Of a DNA stretch of 32,827 nt, positions 23,730 to 32,826 are shown in pieces. Source of the stretch: Chitinispirillales bacterium (GTDB lineage: Bacteria; Fibrobacterota; Chitinivibrionia; Chitinivibrionales; Chitinispirillaceae). Positions within the stretch are counted from its first letter, which is position 1, and each line of letters opens with the position of its first letter. The position numbers and the translations under genes were made by a program. The stretch is taken from NCBI GenBank assembly GCA_031286265.1, contig JAITUP010000186.1:1-32827 (forward strand). The letters run 5' to 3'. Below the pieces are notes generated by a model, which searched no databases, had not been told where the DNA came from, and saw nothing but the letters and a program-made list of their open reading frames with translations.

Positions 23730-24713
23730 ATGAAAACGCTTGTTATAGGCGGCGCGGGATACATAGGAAGCCATGTAACCCGTGCTCTGCTCGACAGAGG
23801 GCATGAAGCCGCGGTGTTTGATAACCTCTCAAGCGGCTGCAAGGAGAATTTATTCGATGACGCCACATTCATTCATGGTGATATTCTTGATGCCGACGCG
23901 CTCAAAAAGACAATGGACGAGGGTAGCTTCGACGCGCTAATCCACCTCGCCGCTTTCAAGGCAGCCAATGAATCGATGACGCACCCGGAAAAGTATTCCG
24001 TCAACAATATTACCGGAACAATAAACATCCTGAATTGCGCCACGGCCGCTAATATCAATAACTTAGTGTTTTCATCAACCGCCGCGGTCTACGGCGATCC
24101 GCAGTATATACCGCTCGACGAAGATCATCAGCTCAATCCTGAAAATTATTACGGTTTCACAAAACTCGAAATCGAACGTATCCTCAACTGGTACAACAGG
24201 TTAAAGGGTATTCGCTACGCTGCCTTGCGTTACTTTAATGCTGCCGGATATGATGACGCGGGAAGAATCCGCGGTCTCGAACGTAATCCTGCTAACCTGT
24301 TGCCAATTATAATGGAAGTGGCGGACGGGACCAGAGAAAAACTTGAAATTTTCGGCGACGATTGGGATACGCCGGACGGAACCTGTATCAGAGATTACAT
24401 CCATGTAACCGATTTAGCCGAGGCCCATGTTCTTGCACTTGAATATTTGATTGATAATGATCAAAGCCTCACAATAAACCTGGGGAGCGAAACGGGAATT
24501 AGCGTAAAATCCATGCTTGAAACGGCAAGAAAAGTGACAGGCCGCCCCATCCCAAGCGTCATGGCCGGAAGGCGCGCCGGAGACCCCGCCCGTGTTGTCG
24601 CGTCGTCGTCCAAAGCCAAAGAAATCCTAAACTGGCAAATCACTCGGCACAGTAGCGTCGAAACGCTGATCGAAAGTACGTGGAGAGTATATTCCGAAAA
24701 AGGAAAACCATAG
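23730..24713 (+). CDS. galE: UDP-glucose 4-epimerase
   Basis: The 327-residue protein is a classical GalE-type extended SDR: GGAGYIGSHV at the N-terminus, FDNLSSG, IHLAAFKA, the catalytic SSTAAVYG serine/threonine pair and YYGFTKLEIE (YxxxK), RYFNAAG, and DYIHVTDLAEAH. It interconverts UDP-glucose and UDP-galactose, supplying precursors for surface glycans. AAGAGGA precedes the ATG. It lies 17 bases after the S1-like gene and three bases before the mannosyltransferase-like gene, so the three are probably co-transcribed. A relaxed substrate range (UDP-GlcNAc) cannot be excluded. Confidence 0.95.
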   Translation: MKTLVIGGAGYIGSHVTRALLDRGHEAAVFDNLSSGCKENLFDDATFIHGDILDADALKKTMDEGSFDALIHLAAFKAANESMTHPEKYSVNNITGTINILNCATAANINNLVFSSTAAVYGDPQYIPLDEDHQLNPENYYGFTKLEIERILNWYNRLKGIRYAALRYFNAAGYDDAGRIRGLERNPANLLPIIMEVADGTREKLEIFGDDWDTPDGTCIRDYIHVTDLAEAHVLALEYLIDNDQSLTINLGSETGISVKSMLETARKVTGRPIPSVMAGRRAGDPARVVASSSKAKEILNWQITRHSSVETLIESTWRVYSEKGKP

Positions 24714-24715
24714 TT

Positions 24716-25477
24716 ATGGACAACTCAAAAATATTAATAGTCATCCCGACCTATAACGAGCATGAAAACATAACGTTGCTCATTCCTGTAGTCAAGCAGA
24801 CTCTCCCGGGGGTTCACATTCTCGTAGTTGACGATTCATCTCCCGATGGCACAAGCGCTGCCGTTAAGGAGATGGTTTCAACTGGGATTGAGGGGCTGTT
24901 TGTGCTCGACCGCGCCAAAAAAGAAGGGCTCGGCCGCGCTTATATCGCCGGTTTCAAGTGGGCGCTTGAGCGGGATTACGAATTCATTTTCGAAATGGAC
25001 GCCGATTTTTCGCACAATCCGTCTTACCTGCCCAAATTCATAGAGGCGGCGCAGGAAAACGACCTCGTGATCGGCTCGCGCTACATTTGCGGCGTAAATG
25101 TCGTAGATTGGCCGATGTCACGGCTGCTTCTCAGCTATTTCGCCAACAAATTTGCGCGTTTCGTTACCGGATTGCGCGTTAAGGATTGTACAGGCGGCTA
25201 CAAATGCTTCCGCCGCGCCGTCCTCGAGTCGTTCAATTTTGACGGAATCGCGTCGTCGGGGTATTCATTTCAGATCGAGTTGAATTTTTATACCTGGAAA
25301 AACGGGTTCAAAATCAAAGAAATTCCCATAGTTTTTACGGACAGGCAGCGCGGAGTGTCAAAGATGTCTACGAAAATCATCAAGGAGGCCACGCTATTGG
25401 TTTGGAAATTGCGGGTGAAATCTCTTTTCAGCAATCCGCATAAAAGTAAAAAATGTGGGAGGTCGAAATCAAAATAA
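24716..25477 (+). CDS. Polyprenol-phosphate mannosyltransferase-like (Dpm1-type GT2)
   Basis: The 253-residue protein is a GT2 of the dolichyl-phosphate mannosyltransferase group: VIPTYNEHENITLLI, LVVDDSSPDGT, GLGRAYIAGFKWAL, the metal-binding EMDADFSHNP, GSRYICGVNVVDWPMSRLLLS, and TGGYKCFRRAVL. It should transfer mannose or another hexose from its nucleotide to a polyprenyl phosphate at the inner membrane. It lacks a C-terminal membrane domain and ends in a basic tail (KSKKCGRSKSK). The ATG at 24716 directly follows the galE stop, with AGGA inside the galE end. Donor specificity is inferred from family only. Confidence 0.92.
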   Translation: MDNSKILIVIPTYNEHENITLLIPVVKQTLPGVHILVVDDSSPDGTSAAVKEMVSTGIEGLFVLDRAKKEGLGRAYIAGFKWALERDYEFIFEMDADFSHNPSYLPKFIEAAQENDLVIGSRYICGVNVVDWPMSRLLLSYFANKFARFVTGLRVKDCTGGYKCFRRAVLESFNFDGIASSGYSFQIELNFYTWKNGFKIKEIPIVFTDRQRGVSKMSTKIIKEATLLVWKLRVKSLFSNPHKSKKCGRSKSK

Positions 25478-25514
25478 AAGGATCAAGCATCTGATTCTCC
25501 TGCGTTTTTGTGTT

Positions 25515-26675
25515 TCACATGCCGCCAATTCTTACGCCTTCTTTCCTCTGGAAGGTCATTGTTAACTCTGTTAACTCTTCTCCTCCTACAACTGCAGTAA
25601 GTGTAAGTGTATTATTGTTAGGACCGGATATAGTGTAGACGGTGTAGAAATCGTCGTCGCCATCCGTCATTGTTTCGTCACTGTACGTCATTATTTTGCC
25701 TCCGTTTGTAGACCATATTGCCTTAATCCAACGGACCCAGACACCCTTGCCCATTTTCAAGAGTGTATATATCTCACCATTTGCTCGGAAAATAATGCCG
25801 TCGCATTCCTCTGTGTTATTATCAATCTCACAAGATACCCATGCTTCCCCCTCGGCAGTCACGAGTCTGCTGTCTCTTTCGGCGCTCGCAGCCAATCCAG
25901 ATGTAAAAAAAACAGCCGCCGCCATCACGCTGAAAAATAAGCGCGTTCCACCACCAATCCATCCATTATTGCAGACGAGTTTGCCCCTCTTTTTCTTTTT
26001 TGCCTTGTAAAGCCCCTTCGTCGCTTTTGTCCAATTCGGTTTGATTTGAAGAACGCGTTCATAGTCCGCTATAGCGTTGTCGTAGTTGTGGTTATGATAA
26101 TACGCGAGGCCGCGGCAATACAAGGTTTTAGCGTCGTCGGGATTGATTTCCAGAACTGCGCTGAAATCCGCTATGGCGCTGTTATAATTTTTTTTGTTCA
26201 AATACGCCACGCCGCGGAAAAAATACAAAACATGATCGTAAGTAATTTCCAGAGCCGCGCTATAGTTCGCTATGGCATTATCGTAGTCATTCATTATAGC
26301 ATAAACAATACCACGGCAGCCTAAAATAGCTTCATTGTTTGGAGAATATTCCAAAGCGGCGTCGTAGCAGGCAAGCGCGCTTTTGTAGTCGCCTTTCATG
26401 GCATACGTGCGGCCGCGCAGGTTTTGGGTTTCGGTGTTGACAGGATCTATTTCCAAAACAGCGTTATAATCCGCTATGGCGTTATCATAGTCGCCTTTTT
26501 CCGCATACGCTACGCCGCGGCAAGACAAAATAGTTGTATTTATCGGATCGATATCGAGCGCGGCGTTGTAGCAATCAATAGCGCTGTCATAGTCGCCGCC
26601 GCTCATAAACACGTTGCCACGGTCAATCAGGGGCTCAAAAGCGGGGACGCCATAAATATCTGAGTCCATTTGCAT
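25515..26675 (-). CDS. TPR-repeat protein with a membrane segment and C-terminal secreted-type domain
   Basis: Residues ~14-218 are six tetratricopeptide repeats with the form RGxxYxxKGDYDNAIADYNAxLEIDP, very alike and probably recently amplified. A basic stretch (KAKKKKRGK, 224-232) leads to a hydrophobic segment (245-264) ending in ASAERD, which looks like a signal peptide with a cleavage site. The last ~120 residues are polar and beta-type (GEAWVSCEID, VYTISGPNNNTLTLTAVVGG). The protein may span the inner membrane with TPRs inside and the tail outside, or be a fusion of two genes. AAGGAG lies six bases before the ATG. The function is unknown. Confidence 0.85.
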   Translation of the reverse strand: MQMDSDIYGVPAFEPLIDRGNVFMSGGDYDSAIDCYNAALDIDPINTTILSCRGVAYAEKGDYDNAIADYNAVLEIDPVNTETQNLRGRTYAMKGDYKSALACYDAALEYSPNNEAILGCRGIVYAIMNDYDNAIANYSAALEITYDHVLYFFRGVAYLNKKNYNSAIADFSAVLEINPDDAKTLYCRGLAYYHNHNYDNAIADYERVLQIKPNWTKATKGLYKAKKKKRGKLVCNNGWIGGGTRLFFSVMAAAVFFTSGLAASAERDSRLVTAEGEAWVSCEIDNNTEECDGIIFRANGEIYTLLKMGKGVWVRWIKAIWSTNGGKIMTYSDETMTDGDDDFYTVYTISGPNNNTLTLTAVVGGEELTELTMTFQRKEGVRIGGM

Positions 26676-26895
26676 TTGTTTCTCCTTGCCCTATGTTTAT
26701 TGAAATATCAACATGTTTTTCTCGGCGTTTCCTGCGCATGCTTCCCACATCCTGTAAGCCCTAAAATAACCGCTAATATCAACACCGCTATAATATTTGT
26801 TTTTCTGTTATCATCATGTGTTTGAATCTGTTGTTATAAAATATTTGTTGTCGAGGTGTGAATGCAAAAGATTTTTTATTATATTCTTTATTAAT

Positions 26896-27993
26896 ATGAA
26901 ATTCTCCGACTTAGACAATCATCACATGCAGCGAGCTTTAGCGCTTGCGCGAAAGGCTAAGGGAACGACGTTTCCCAATCCCGCTGTTGGCGCAGTTGTT
27001 GTTGATGCGGGCGGCAAGGTTGTCGGTGAGGGGGCTACGAGTGTTTGCGGCGGCCCTCATGCTGAAAAGCTGGCGATTAAAAAAGCCGGGGCGGCGGCGC
27101 GTGGAGCTACAATGTTTGTTACGCTTGAACCGTGTGTGCATTTTGGGCGGACGCCGTCTTGTGTCGACGAAATTATCGAGGCCGGGGTGAAGAAAGTTAT
27201 TACGGCGGTCAAGGATCCGAATCCTCTTGTGAACGGTAAAGGTTTGCGTAAACTCAAAGCTCATGGTATTGATGTACAAACGGGGCTTCTTGCGCGGTCG
27301 GCAGTGCTTGTTAATGAAGATTATTGCTGGTCGATCGTCAACAAGCGTCCCTGGGTGTCCATAAAATTGGCGATGACGCTCGATGGGCGGATTGCCGATT
27401 GTGACGACAAGTCCAAATGGATTACATCGGAAGCGTCGCGCCGGGAGGTGCAGGAGATACGGCGTTATCATAGCGCGATTGCGGTGGGCAGACATACGCT
27501 ATTATCCGATGATCCGAAACTGACCGCGCGTTGCGGCAGAAAAACGTATTATCCGGCGCGGATAGTTTTTTCGTCGACGGGGAATATACCGGCGGATAAA
27601 TATTTTTTGACTCATGCCGATGAAGCGCGGACAATTGTTGTTATCGGAAACAGTAAAAAATGTGTGATTGAGCGTATCGATAATGTCGAATATTGGTATT
27701 TAGGAAAAAAGGACGTTGCGGAAAGTATAAACACATTTCTCGAAATGGCTTATGCGGAAGGATTGACGAGCGTTTTAATTGAAGGTGGGCAAAAACTCGC
27801 AAGCAATTTTCTCGAACACGATTTTGTTAACAAGGCGTATCTATTTTACGGCAATAAAATTTTTGGCAACGGTAAAAACGGGTTAATGTTTTCAAAAGGT
27901 TTACCCATCGAAAACAGTGTATATCTCGACAGGGTCGAGCATCGCTCGTTTGGTGATGATTTTTTTGTTTCCGGATATGTGAACAGAATATGA
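26896..27993 (+). CDS. ribD: Bifunctional riboflavin deaminase/reductase RibD
   Basis: The 365-residue protein has an N-terminal zinc deaminase domain (NPAVGAVVV, GPHAEKLA with H55 and E57, PCVHFGRTPSC with C80 and C89) and a C-terminal reductase domain (RPWVSIKLAMTLDGRIA, WITSEASRREVQEIR, SVLIEGGQKLASNF). It performs the second and third steps of riboflavin synthesis. No other rib gene or FMN riboswitch is next to it. The ATG at 26896 begins the conserved region; upstream DNA is AT-rich without a good ribosome-binding site. It converges on mrdA with a 48-base gap. Confidence 0.96.
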   Translation: MKFSDLDNHHMQRALALARKAKGTTFPNPAVGAVVVDAGGKVVGEGATSVCGGPHAEKLAIKKAGAAARGATMFVTLEPCVHFGRTPSCVDEIIEAGVKKVITAVKDPNPLVNGKGLRKLKAHGIDVQTGLLARSAVLVNEDYCWSIVNKRPWVSIKLAMTLDGRIADCDDKSKWITSEASRREVQEIRRYHSAIAVGRHTLLSDDPKLTARCGRKTYYPARIVFSSTGNIPADKYFLTHADEARTIVVIGNSKKCVIERIDNVEYWYLGKKDVAESINTFLEMAYAEGLTSVLIEGGQKLASNFLEHDFVNKAYLFYGNKIFGNGKNGLMFSKGLPIENSVYLDRVEHRSFGDDFFVSGYVNRI

Positions 27994-28041
27994 TATAGCA
28001 GTTTCATTTCAAAATAGCACTTGCATCGCCCGATGATTGCA

Positions 28042-29985
28042 CTACAAATTATCGGCCGTTTCCTCAACAACCTGAACAACCTGACGCGGCGCTCTTGTTA
28101 TTTGCCTTGTTGGGGTGGCGCCGGGGGGGTTGTATCTTCTGTGAACGGCTCTTCCTTCTTCTGTTTCCGCGAAGAAATATCTCAAAAGCTCTCCCGCGAT
28201 TGGCGCTGCTATCGCGCCGCCGCCGCCGGCGTTTTCTACTACTACGGCCACGGATATTACAGGATTGCTTACTGGTGCGCAGGCTATGAACAAGGCATGA
28301 GATTGGTCGCCGTGGGGATTTTGAGCGCTGCCGGTTTTGCCGCCTACCTGTATTCCCGGTACCGCCGAACGCCAGCCTGTACCGCCCGGTCTTATCACTG
28401 CCGCAAGAGCCTCGTGCGTTACGTCGAGCGTATATTGGGTGATGTCTATTTTGCTTCTTACTATCGGCGTATTTTGTCTTACGAGTATGCCGTCCTTGTT
28501 GCGTTCTTCGTTGAGTAGACGGGGTTGGAAAATTTCCTTGCCGTTACCCATCCCACCGACCATCAGCGCTAATTGCAACGGGGTTAACACCTGTTGCTGG
28601 CCGATTGCCATGTCCATAACGAGTCCCTGCGTCCAGCGCCAGCCGCGTGACGCGAAGCGCTGGTTATATGCCCGTTCGCCGGACAAATATCCGGCGCGTT
28701 CGCCCGGCAGGTCTACTCCGGTAATCTCTCCCAAGCTGAACATCCGCGCGTATTTATTGATGTTTTCATCGCCGAGCCTTAGACCGAGTTGATAGAAAAA
28801 CACGTTGCATGAAAATTTATTCGCGACGCTGTAAGATAGTGAACCGTGGCCTCTTGGGTTATGACATCTCGCTATGCGGCTACCGAATCTGAAACTGCCG
28901 CCGCAGCCGACGGACATTCTTGTTGTACTGTTGATATTTCCTATGTTGAGCCCCGCCAGCCCGGTCAGCGGTTTGAACGTCGAACCCGGCGGGTATAGCC
29001 CCGCGATGGCGCGGTTGTTGAGCGGCAAGCTTCGGTCTGATGTTACCGCCGACCACGCGGTGTTTCTAACGGTCGTGCCGGCCGAAAAAATGTTTGGGTC
29101 TACGGACGGATTACTGAACATCACAAGCACATCGCCGTTGCGCGGATCGAGCGCGATTACCGCGCCCCTTAGTGAATCGGGAAACGCTTCCGCCGCTACT
29201 GTTTGCATTTTTATATCGAGCGACAGGTAGAGATCGTTTCCATATATCGGCTCGATTCCTCGTATGTGCGATACCGCGCCGAGGCTTTTGCCATATGCGT
29301 TGACTTCGAGAAATTCTCTGCCGCACCTGCCTCTCATTACGCTTTCGTATTGACGTTCGAGCCCGGCTCTGCCCATCAAATCGCCCCAGTAGTAATCCTG
29401 ATGGCGCAGGGTGTCGAATTCTCTTTCCGGGATTTCGCCCATGTACCCGATCACGTGAAACGCCGTCGCGCCGAACGGATATTCGCGCCTCGATTCCGTT
29501 TCTACCACTATCCCCGGCAAGTCCATATAACGTTCTTCGATGATGCTGACGAGTTCGATAGATACGTCTTCCTTGATGCGTGTCAAATCGAATCGCCGTG
29601 AGTTTGCGCGGCGCATTTGTTGTGCCAATGTCAAGCTGTCGAATACCGGCTCGCCGTTTGCGTCACGGATTTTGCACAAAGCCTGAATGACGGGCTCTCG
29701 GTTGCGCGGCAGCCTGTATGGCAGCACGCAGATGGAATATGACGGCCGGTTGCGCGCGAGTTCAAGTCCGTTTCTGTCGAAGATTATTCCGCGCGGCGGC
29801 ACTATCACGCGTTCACGCATACTGTTCTCGCTCGCGAGACGTATGTTCGTCTCGGCATTGAGAATTTGAATTCGGTACAAACTTATCAATAGCACGATAA
29901 AAAACGGAGCGTAGGCGACGCCGATGGCGAGGCTCATGGCCCGTCTTTTGTGCGGTTCGTCTTGCAGTCTTTTCCCGGTAGCCAT
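28042..29985 (-). CDS. mrdA: Penicillin-binding protein 2 (peptidoglycan transpeptidase)
   Basis: The 647-residue protein has one N-terminal membrane segment (about 17-38), a dimerisation/pedestal region (RGIIFDRNGLELARNRPSY), and a transpeptidase domain with S335-TFK338 in PPGSTFKPLTGL, SCN at 392-394 and KTG at 550-552 in GGKTGSAQNP. It is the class B enzyme of the elongasome and partners a RodA-type glycosyltransferase, which is not in the window. It directly follows mreD (six-base gap) on the same strand. The C-terminal tail is rich in P, R and Q. Confidence 0.96.
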   Translation of the reverse strand: MATGKRLQDEPHKRRAMSLAIGVAYAPFFIVLLISLYRIQILNAETNIRLASENSMRERVIVPPRGIIFDRNGLELARNRPSYSICVLPYRLPRNREPVIQALCKIRDANGEPVFDSLTLAQQMRRANSRRFDLTRIKEDVSIELVSIIEERYMDLPGIVVETESRREYPFGATAFHVIGYMGEIPEREFDTLRHQDYYWGDLMGRAGLERQYESVMRGRCGREFLEVNAYGKSLGAVSHIRGIEPIYGNDLYLSLDIKMQTVAAEAFPDSLRGAVIALDPRNGDVLVMFSNPSVDPNIFSAGTTVRNTAWSAVTSDRSLPLNNRAIAGLYPPGSTFKPLTGLAGLNIGNINSTTRMSVGCGGSFRFGSRIARCHNPRGHGSLSYSVANKFSCNVFFYQLGLRLGDENINKYARMFSLGEITGVDLPGERAGYLSGERAYNQRFASRGWRWTQGLVMDMAIGQQQVLTPLQLALMVGGMGNGKEIFQPRLLNEERNKDGILVRQNTPIVRSKIDITQYTLDVTHEALAAVIRPGGTGWRSAVPGIQVGGKTGSAQNPHGDQSHALFIACAPVSNPVISVAVVVENAGGGGAIAAPIAGELLRYFFAETEEGRAVHRRYNPPGATPTRQITRAPRQVVQVVEETADNL

Positions 29986-29991
29986 TTTCGA

Positions 29992-30498
29992 TCAATCCAC
30001 AAGCCGCGGCGGTCTGACAACGTTTACCCAGATAAACGGTATCGCGGCAAAGATAAGTGTGTAGAGGGCCCTTGGCAGCGTAACGACGAGCAACTCTATA
30101 AAGAGCGTACTTATCGTACCTTCGGTTTTCGTTATGTGTACCAGCATTATAATGGTGTCGTTTATAACAAACGCCGCGATTAAAAGCAACGCCTTCAAGA
30201 TAGGGTCAAGACGCAGTATCCGTTCGTTGAAGTGGCCGCAGATGTATCCCATCACGCTCATTGATAGGGCGTTTTGACCGAGGAGGCTCGGCGAAAAGAG
30301 GTCATGCGCGACCCCGATGAAGAAACCCACGTATACGCCCGGCATGACGCCGTACTTGATTACCAAGTGAAAAAGGACAAGCATTATAAGATCGGGCTTT
30401 ATCGAAAATACGGCGGCATGAGGGATAAGCGTGCTCTGAAGTACAGCGCACAATACAAACCATCCGGCCCATTTTAAATAACTGTTTGTCTTTGTCAT
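29992..30498 (-). CDS. mreD: Rod-shape-determining protein MreD
   Basis: The 168-residue protein is hydrophobic with about five membrane segments. It starts with WAGWFVLCAVLQSTLIPHAA, followed by the family-typical KPDLIMLVLFHLVIKYG and GFFIGVAHDLFSPSLLGQNAL. It is an inner-membrane member of the elongasome. Its ATG overlaps the stop of mreC (four shared bases, ATGA type), so translation is coupled. Sequence conservation in this family is low, but position between mreC and mrdA makes the assignment secure. Confidence 0.95.
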   Translation of the reverse strand: MTKTNSYLKWAGWFVLCAVLQSTLIPHAAVFSIKPDLIMLVLFHLVIKYGVMPGVYVGFFIGVAHDLFSPSLLGQNALSMSVMGYICGHFNERILRLDPILKALLLIAAFVINDTIIMLVHITKTEGTISTLFIELLVVTLPRALYTLIFAAIPFIWVNVVRPPRLVD

Positions 30499-31328
30499 CG
30501 TTCAAACTTTATCGAATCAAGTTCACTGCGCTGCGCCGACCACTGTGGGGGCAGGTGCATCACAAAAAGTTCTTCCAGTCTATCAAAATTTACAGCAAAT
30601 TCAATGTAGGCGCGTTTGAAGAGCGGATTGGTCCTACCGTCTACATTTTCGACAACCCCCACGTTAAGCCCTTTGGGATATATCCCGCCGAGTCCAGATG
30701 TGAGGACGGTGTCGCCCGGCAGCGCGTCTTCATGGTTGCGCAGGCGCACAAAAAAGTCGCGTCCGTTTTCCGTTTGTAAAATACCGACTGCCCGCGATCT
30801 GCTGATCATCACGCTCGTACGATCGGACGGATCGCGCAGAAGCTGGGCTAAAGACGTATTTTGGGCAACTTGCACAATTTTTCCGACCGCGCCGTATTCG
30901 CCCACGAGCGGCATATACATTTCTATGCCCTGAGTTCTACCGCCGCTAACCACCACGCTACGGCCCTGATGAGACGGATCGCGGGCCACAACCTTGACCG
31001 GTATCAGCGTGTGGAGCATGTTTTCAGCAAATCCAAGCAGCCCTCTGAGACGTGTGTTTTCGGTGGACTGCTCGCGGATTATCTGCAACTGCGTACTCGC
31101 CTCCACAAGTTCCTGCCGGAGGCGCTTGTTTTCGGAATAGACGTTGGTAAAACCCGTTACCTGTGAAATTGTCGCGTATATCGGGTAGAAGACGGTCATG
31201 GTGAGATAGCGCGTGACCGTAAGCTGTGTGCCGGGTTGCGCCGTAATCATGAGGATGCTCAGCACCGTCGTTAAAAGCAGCGAAAAAAACCTGCGGCGTC
31301 GGATGATTAAATCGATAATCCAGCGCAT
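30495..31328 (-). CDS. mreC: Rod-shape-determining protein MreC
   Basis: The 277-residue protein has a basic N-terminus, a membrane segment at about 15-33, a coiled coil (YSENKRLRQELVEASTQLQI, about 64-90) and the MreC beta-domain: VKVVARDPSHQGRSVVVSGG, GAVGKIVQVAQNTSLAQLL, RDFFVRLRNHEDALPGDTVLTSGLGGIYPKGL. It links MreB to the periplasmic synthases. AAGAG lies nine bases upstream of the ATG. It lies 44 bases after mreB. Confidence 0.96.
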   Translation of the reverse strand: MRWIIDLIIRRRRFFSLLLTTVLSILMITAQPGTQLTVTRYLTMTVFYPIYATISQVTGFTNVYSENKRLRQELVEASTQLQIIREQSTENTRLRGLLGFAENMLHTLIPVKVVARDPSHQGRSVVVSGGRTQGIEMYMPLVGEYGAVGKIVQVAQNTSLAQLLRDPSDRTSVMISRSRAVGILQTENGRDFFVRLRNHEDALPGDTVLTSGLGGIYPKGLNVGVVENVDGRTNPLFKRAYIEFAVNFDRLEELFVMHLPPQWSAQRSELDSIKFER

Positions 31329-31372
31329 TTAGAAAACTCTTGTCGGATGATGGTTTCTATCCAAAACTTCCT

Positions 31373-32407
31373 TTATTTCCCATGCTTGCCAGACGACATC
31401 AACACCGGATGATACTTGTCGTATTCTTCGATAATCTTGAGCGCCCCTCGCGCTACGCAGGTCATCGCGTCATCAATCACGTTTATCGGCAGATTTGTTT
31501 CCTGCCTGATGCGTTCATCAAGCCCGCGTAGGAGCGAACTGCCGCCGGTCATGATAATCCCCTTGTCGAGAATGTCGGCCGAGAGTTCGGGCGGCGTCTG
31601 TTCAAGCGCCTGTTTAACCGCGTCAACGATCATTGAAATAGGCTCATTCAGCGCGTCGCGGATTTCGGTAGAGGTGATGCGCAGCGTTTTGGGTATGCCG
31701 GCCACGAGGTCGCGCCCCTTAACCTCCATCTCAAGTTCATCCTCAAGCGGGAACGCCGAACCGACCTGTATTTTGATTTGCTCCGCCATACTCTCGCCGA
31801 CGAGCAGGTTGTATGTCTTTTTCAGATAGGAGACGATAGTCTCGTCCATTTCGTCGCCGCCTATGCGCACGGATGTGTTGCGCACCGTGCCGTTGAGCGC
31901 CAAAACCGCAATCTCCGCGGTGCCGCCGCCGATGTCTATCACCATGTTGCCGGACGGTTCTTCAACGGGGATACCCATGCCTATCGCGGATGCCATTGTT
32001 TCCGTCACGAGGTAGACATCACGCACGCCCGCGCTCTCCGCCGAGTCGATCACCGCGCGCCTCTCGACCTCGGTTATGCCGGAGGGTACGCTGATCACCG
32101 CCCGCGGCCTGAACCAGAAGCGATATTTCTGCACCCTGCGGATGAAGTATTTGAGCATCTGCTCCACAAGGTCAAAATCGGCGATAACCCCGTCTTTCAT
32201 AGGCCGAATCGCCTCAATCTCCCCCGGTGTGCGTCCGAGCATCTTCTTGGCCTCAAGCCCGATGGCCACGACGGCCTTGGAACTCCTGTTAACCGCGACG
32301 ACTGACGGCTCGTCGATAAGAAGCCCTCGCCCGCGCGCGTACACGAGCGTGTTCGCTGTCCCGAGGTCTATCCCCAAATCATTCGAAAAAAATGGCATCA
32401 TACCCAT
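31373..32407 (-). CDS. mreB: Rod-shape-determining actin homologue MreB
   Basis: The 344-residue protein shows all actin-fold motifs: DLGTANTLVY (phosphate 1), GVIADFDLVEQMLKYFI, SVPSGITEVERRAV, VIDIGGGTAEIAVL (phosphate 2), and IIMTGGSSLLRGLD (adenosine). It forms membrane-attached filaments that direct lateral wall synthesis. Start choice is uncertain: GTG 32428 and ATGs at 32407, 32401 and 32398 are in frame, and none has a strong ribosome-binding site. A later ATG gives the usual short hydrophobic N-terminus (MPFFSNDLGIDLG). First gene of the mreBCD-mrdA operon. Confidence 0.97.
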   Translation of the reverse strand: MGMMPFFSNDLGIDLGTANTLVYARGRGLLIDEPSVVAVNRSSKAVVAIGLEAKKMLGRTPGEIEAIRPMKDGVIADFDLVEQMLKYFIRRVQKYRFWFRPRAVISVPSGITEVERRAVIDSAESAGVRDVYLVTETMASAIGMGIPVEEPSGNMVIDIGGGTAEIAVLALNGTVRNTSVRIGGDEMDETIVSYLKKTYNLLVGESMAEQIKIQVGSAFPLEDELEMEVKGRDLVAGIPKTLRITSTEIRDALNEPISMIVDAVKQALEQTPPELSADILDKGIIMTGGSSLLRGLDERIRQETNLPINVIDDAMTCVARGALKIIEEYDKYHPVLMSSGKHGK

Positions 32408-32428
32408 AAATCGGCCTGTAAATCTCAC

Positions 32429-32740
32429 TTTCTCGAAAAAAATGTGTTAGCGCAGACGTTTTTTTACGTTGGTACGGATAAAAAACGGCACCACCAAACG
32501 TATAATATACATCGGGCACGATAACAGCGTGCTATTTTATTTAAAATTATAGTTGTCGCAAAAAATGTTGATGCTCTTGATAGCTTGTTCCTGTTTTAGC
32601 ATTTCAAGTAAGAGTAATTTCACAATCCCCTTTTCTTTCAAACACAATCGCGATCGCGGCGGTACAATGTAGTATATTATGTGCTACGCTATTAACCCGG
32701 CGGCAATTAACCTCAACTATCTATTGAGTTTTGCTTTGTT
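32429..32740. other. Intergenic region upstream of mreB
   Basis: No gene is supported in these ~310 bases. A minus-strand -10-like TATATT (complement of 32504-32509) may belong to mreB, with no good -35. A short hairpin GCACG/CGTGC (32516-32520 and 32528-32532) lies just upstream of it and could be an operator. The rest is AT-rich, with a CGATCGCG-type palindrome near 32650 and no visible structure beyond that. Confidence 0.4.
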
Positions 32741-32792
32741 TTTTGGTGACGGGGCTCTGCCCCGTAACGCCCCGATACGATAGCCCCCCTGC
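32741..32792 (-). repeat. 52-bp GC-rich dispersed repeat, copy 2 (inverted)
   Basis: This is the perfect reverse complement of 1271-1322, including the hairpin ACGGGGC-TCT-GCCCCGT. It abuts a second, different hairpin at 32794-32826 that is absent next to copy 1, so the shared unit ends at the GCAGG/CCTGC word. Confidence 0.85.
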
Positions 32793-32793
32793 G

Positions 32794-32826
32794 GTCCCCC
32801 ATAAGCGGCGACCGCTTACGGGGGAC
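32794..32826. repeat. GC-rich hairpin next to the dispersed repeat
   Basis: Two 15-base arms (32794-32808 and 32812-32826) pair with one mismatch around a three-base CGA loop. Together with the hairpin in 32741-32792 it forms a double-hairpin unit of the kind seen in REP/BIME elements. The window ends one base later, so its full extent is unknown. Confidence 0.7.

Noticed and set aside
26676-26895. FMN riboswitch upstream of ribD
   Set aside because: The AT-rich leader lacks the conserved RFN-element segments, and no multi-stem junction is apparent.
29453-29468. Third parS-like site (ATCACGTGAAACG)
   Set aside because: Only about 11 of 16 bases match and it lies within conserved mrdA coding sequence.
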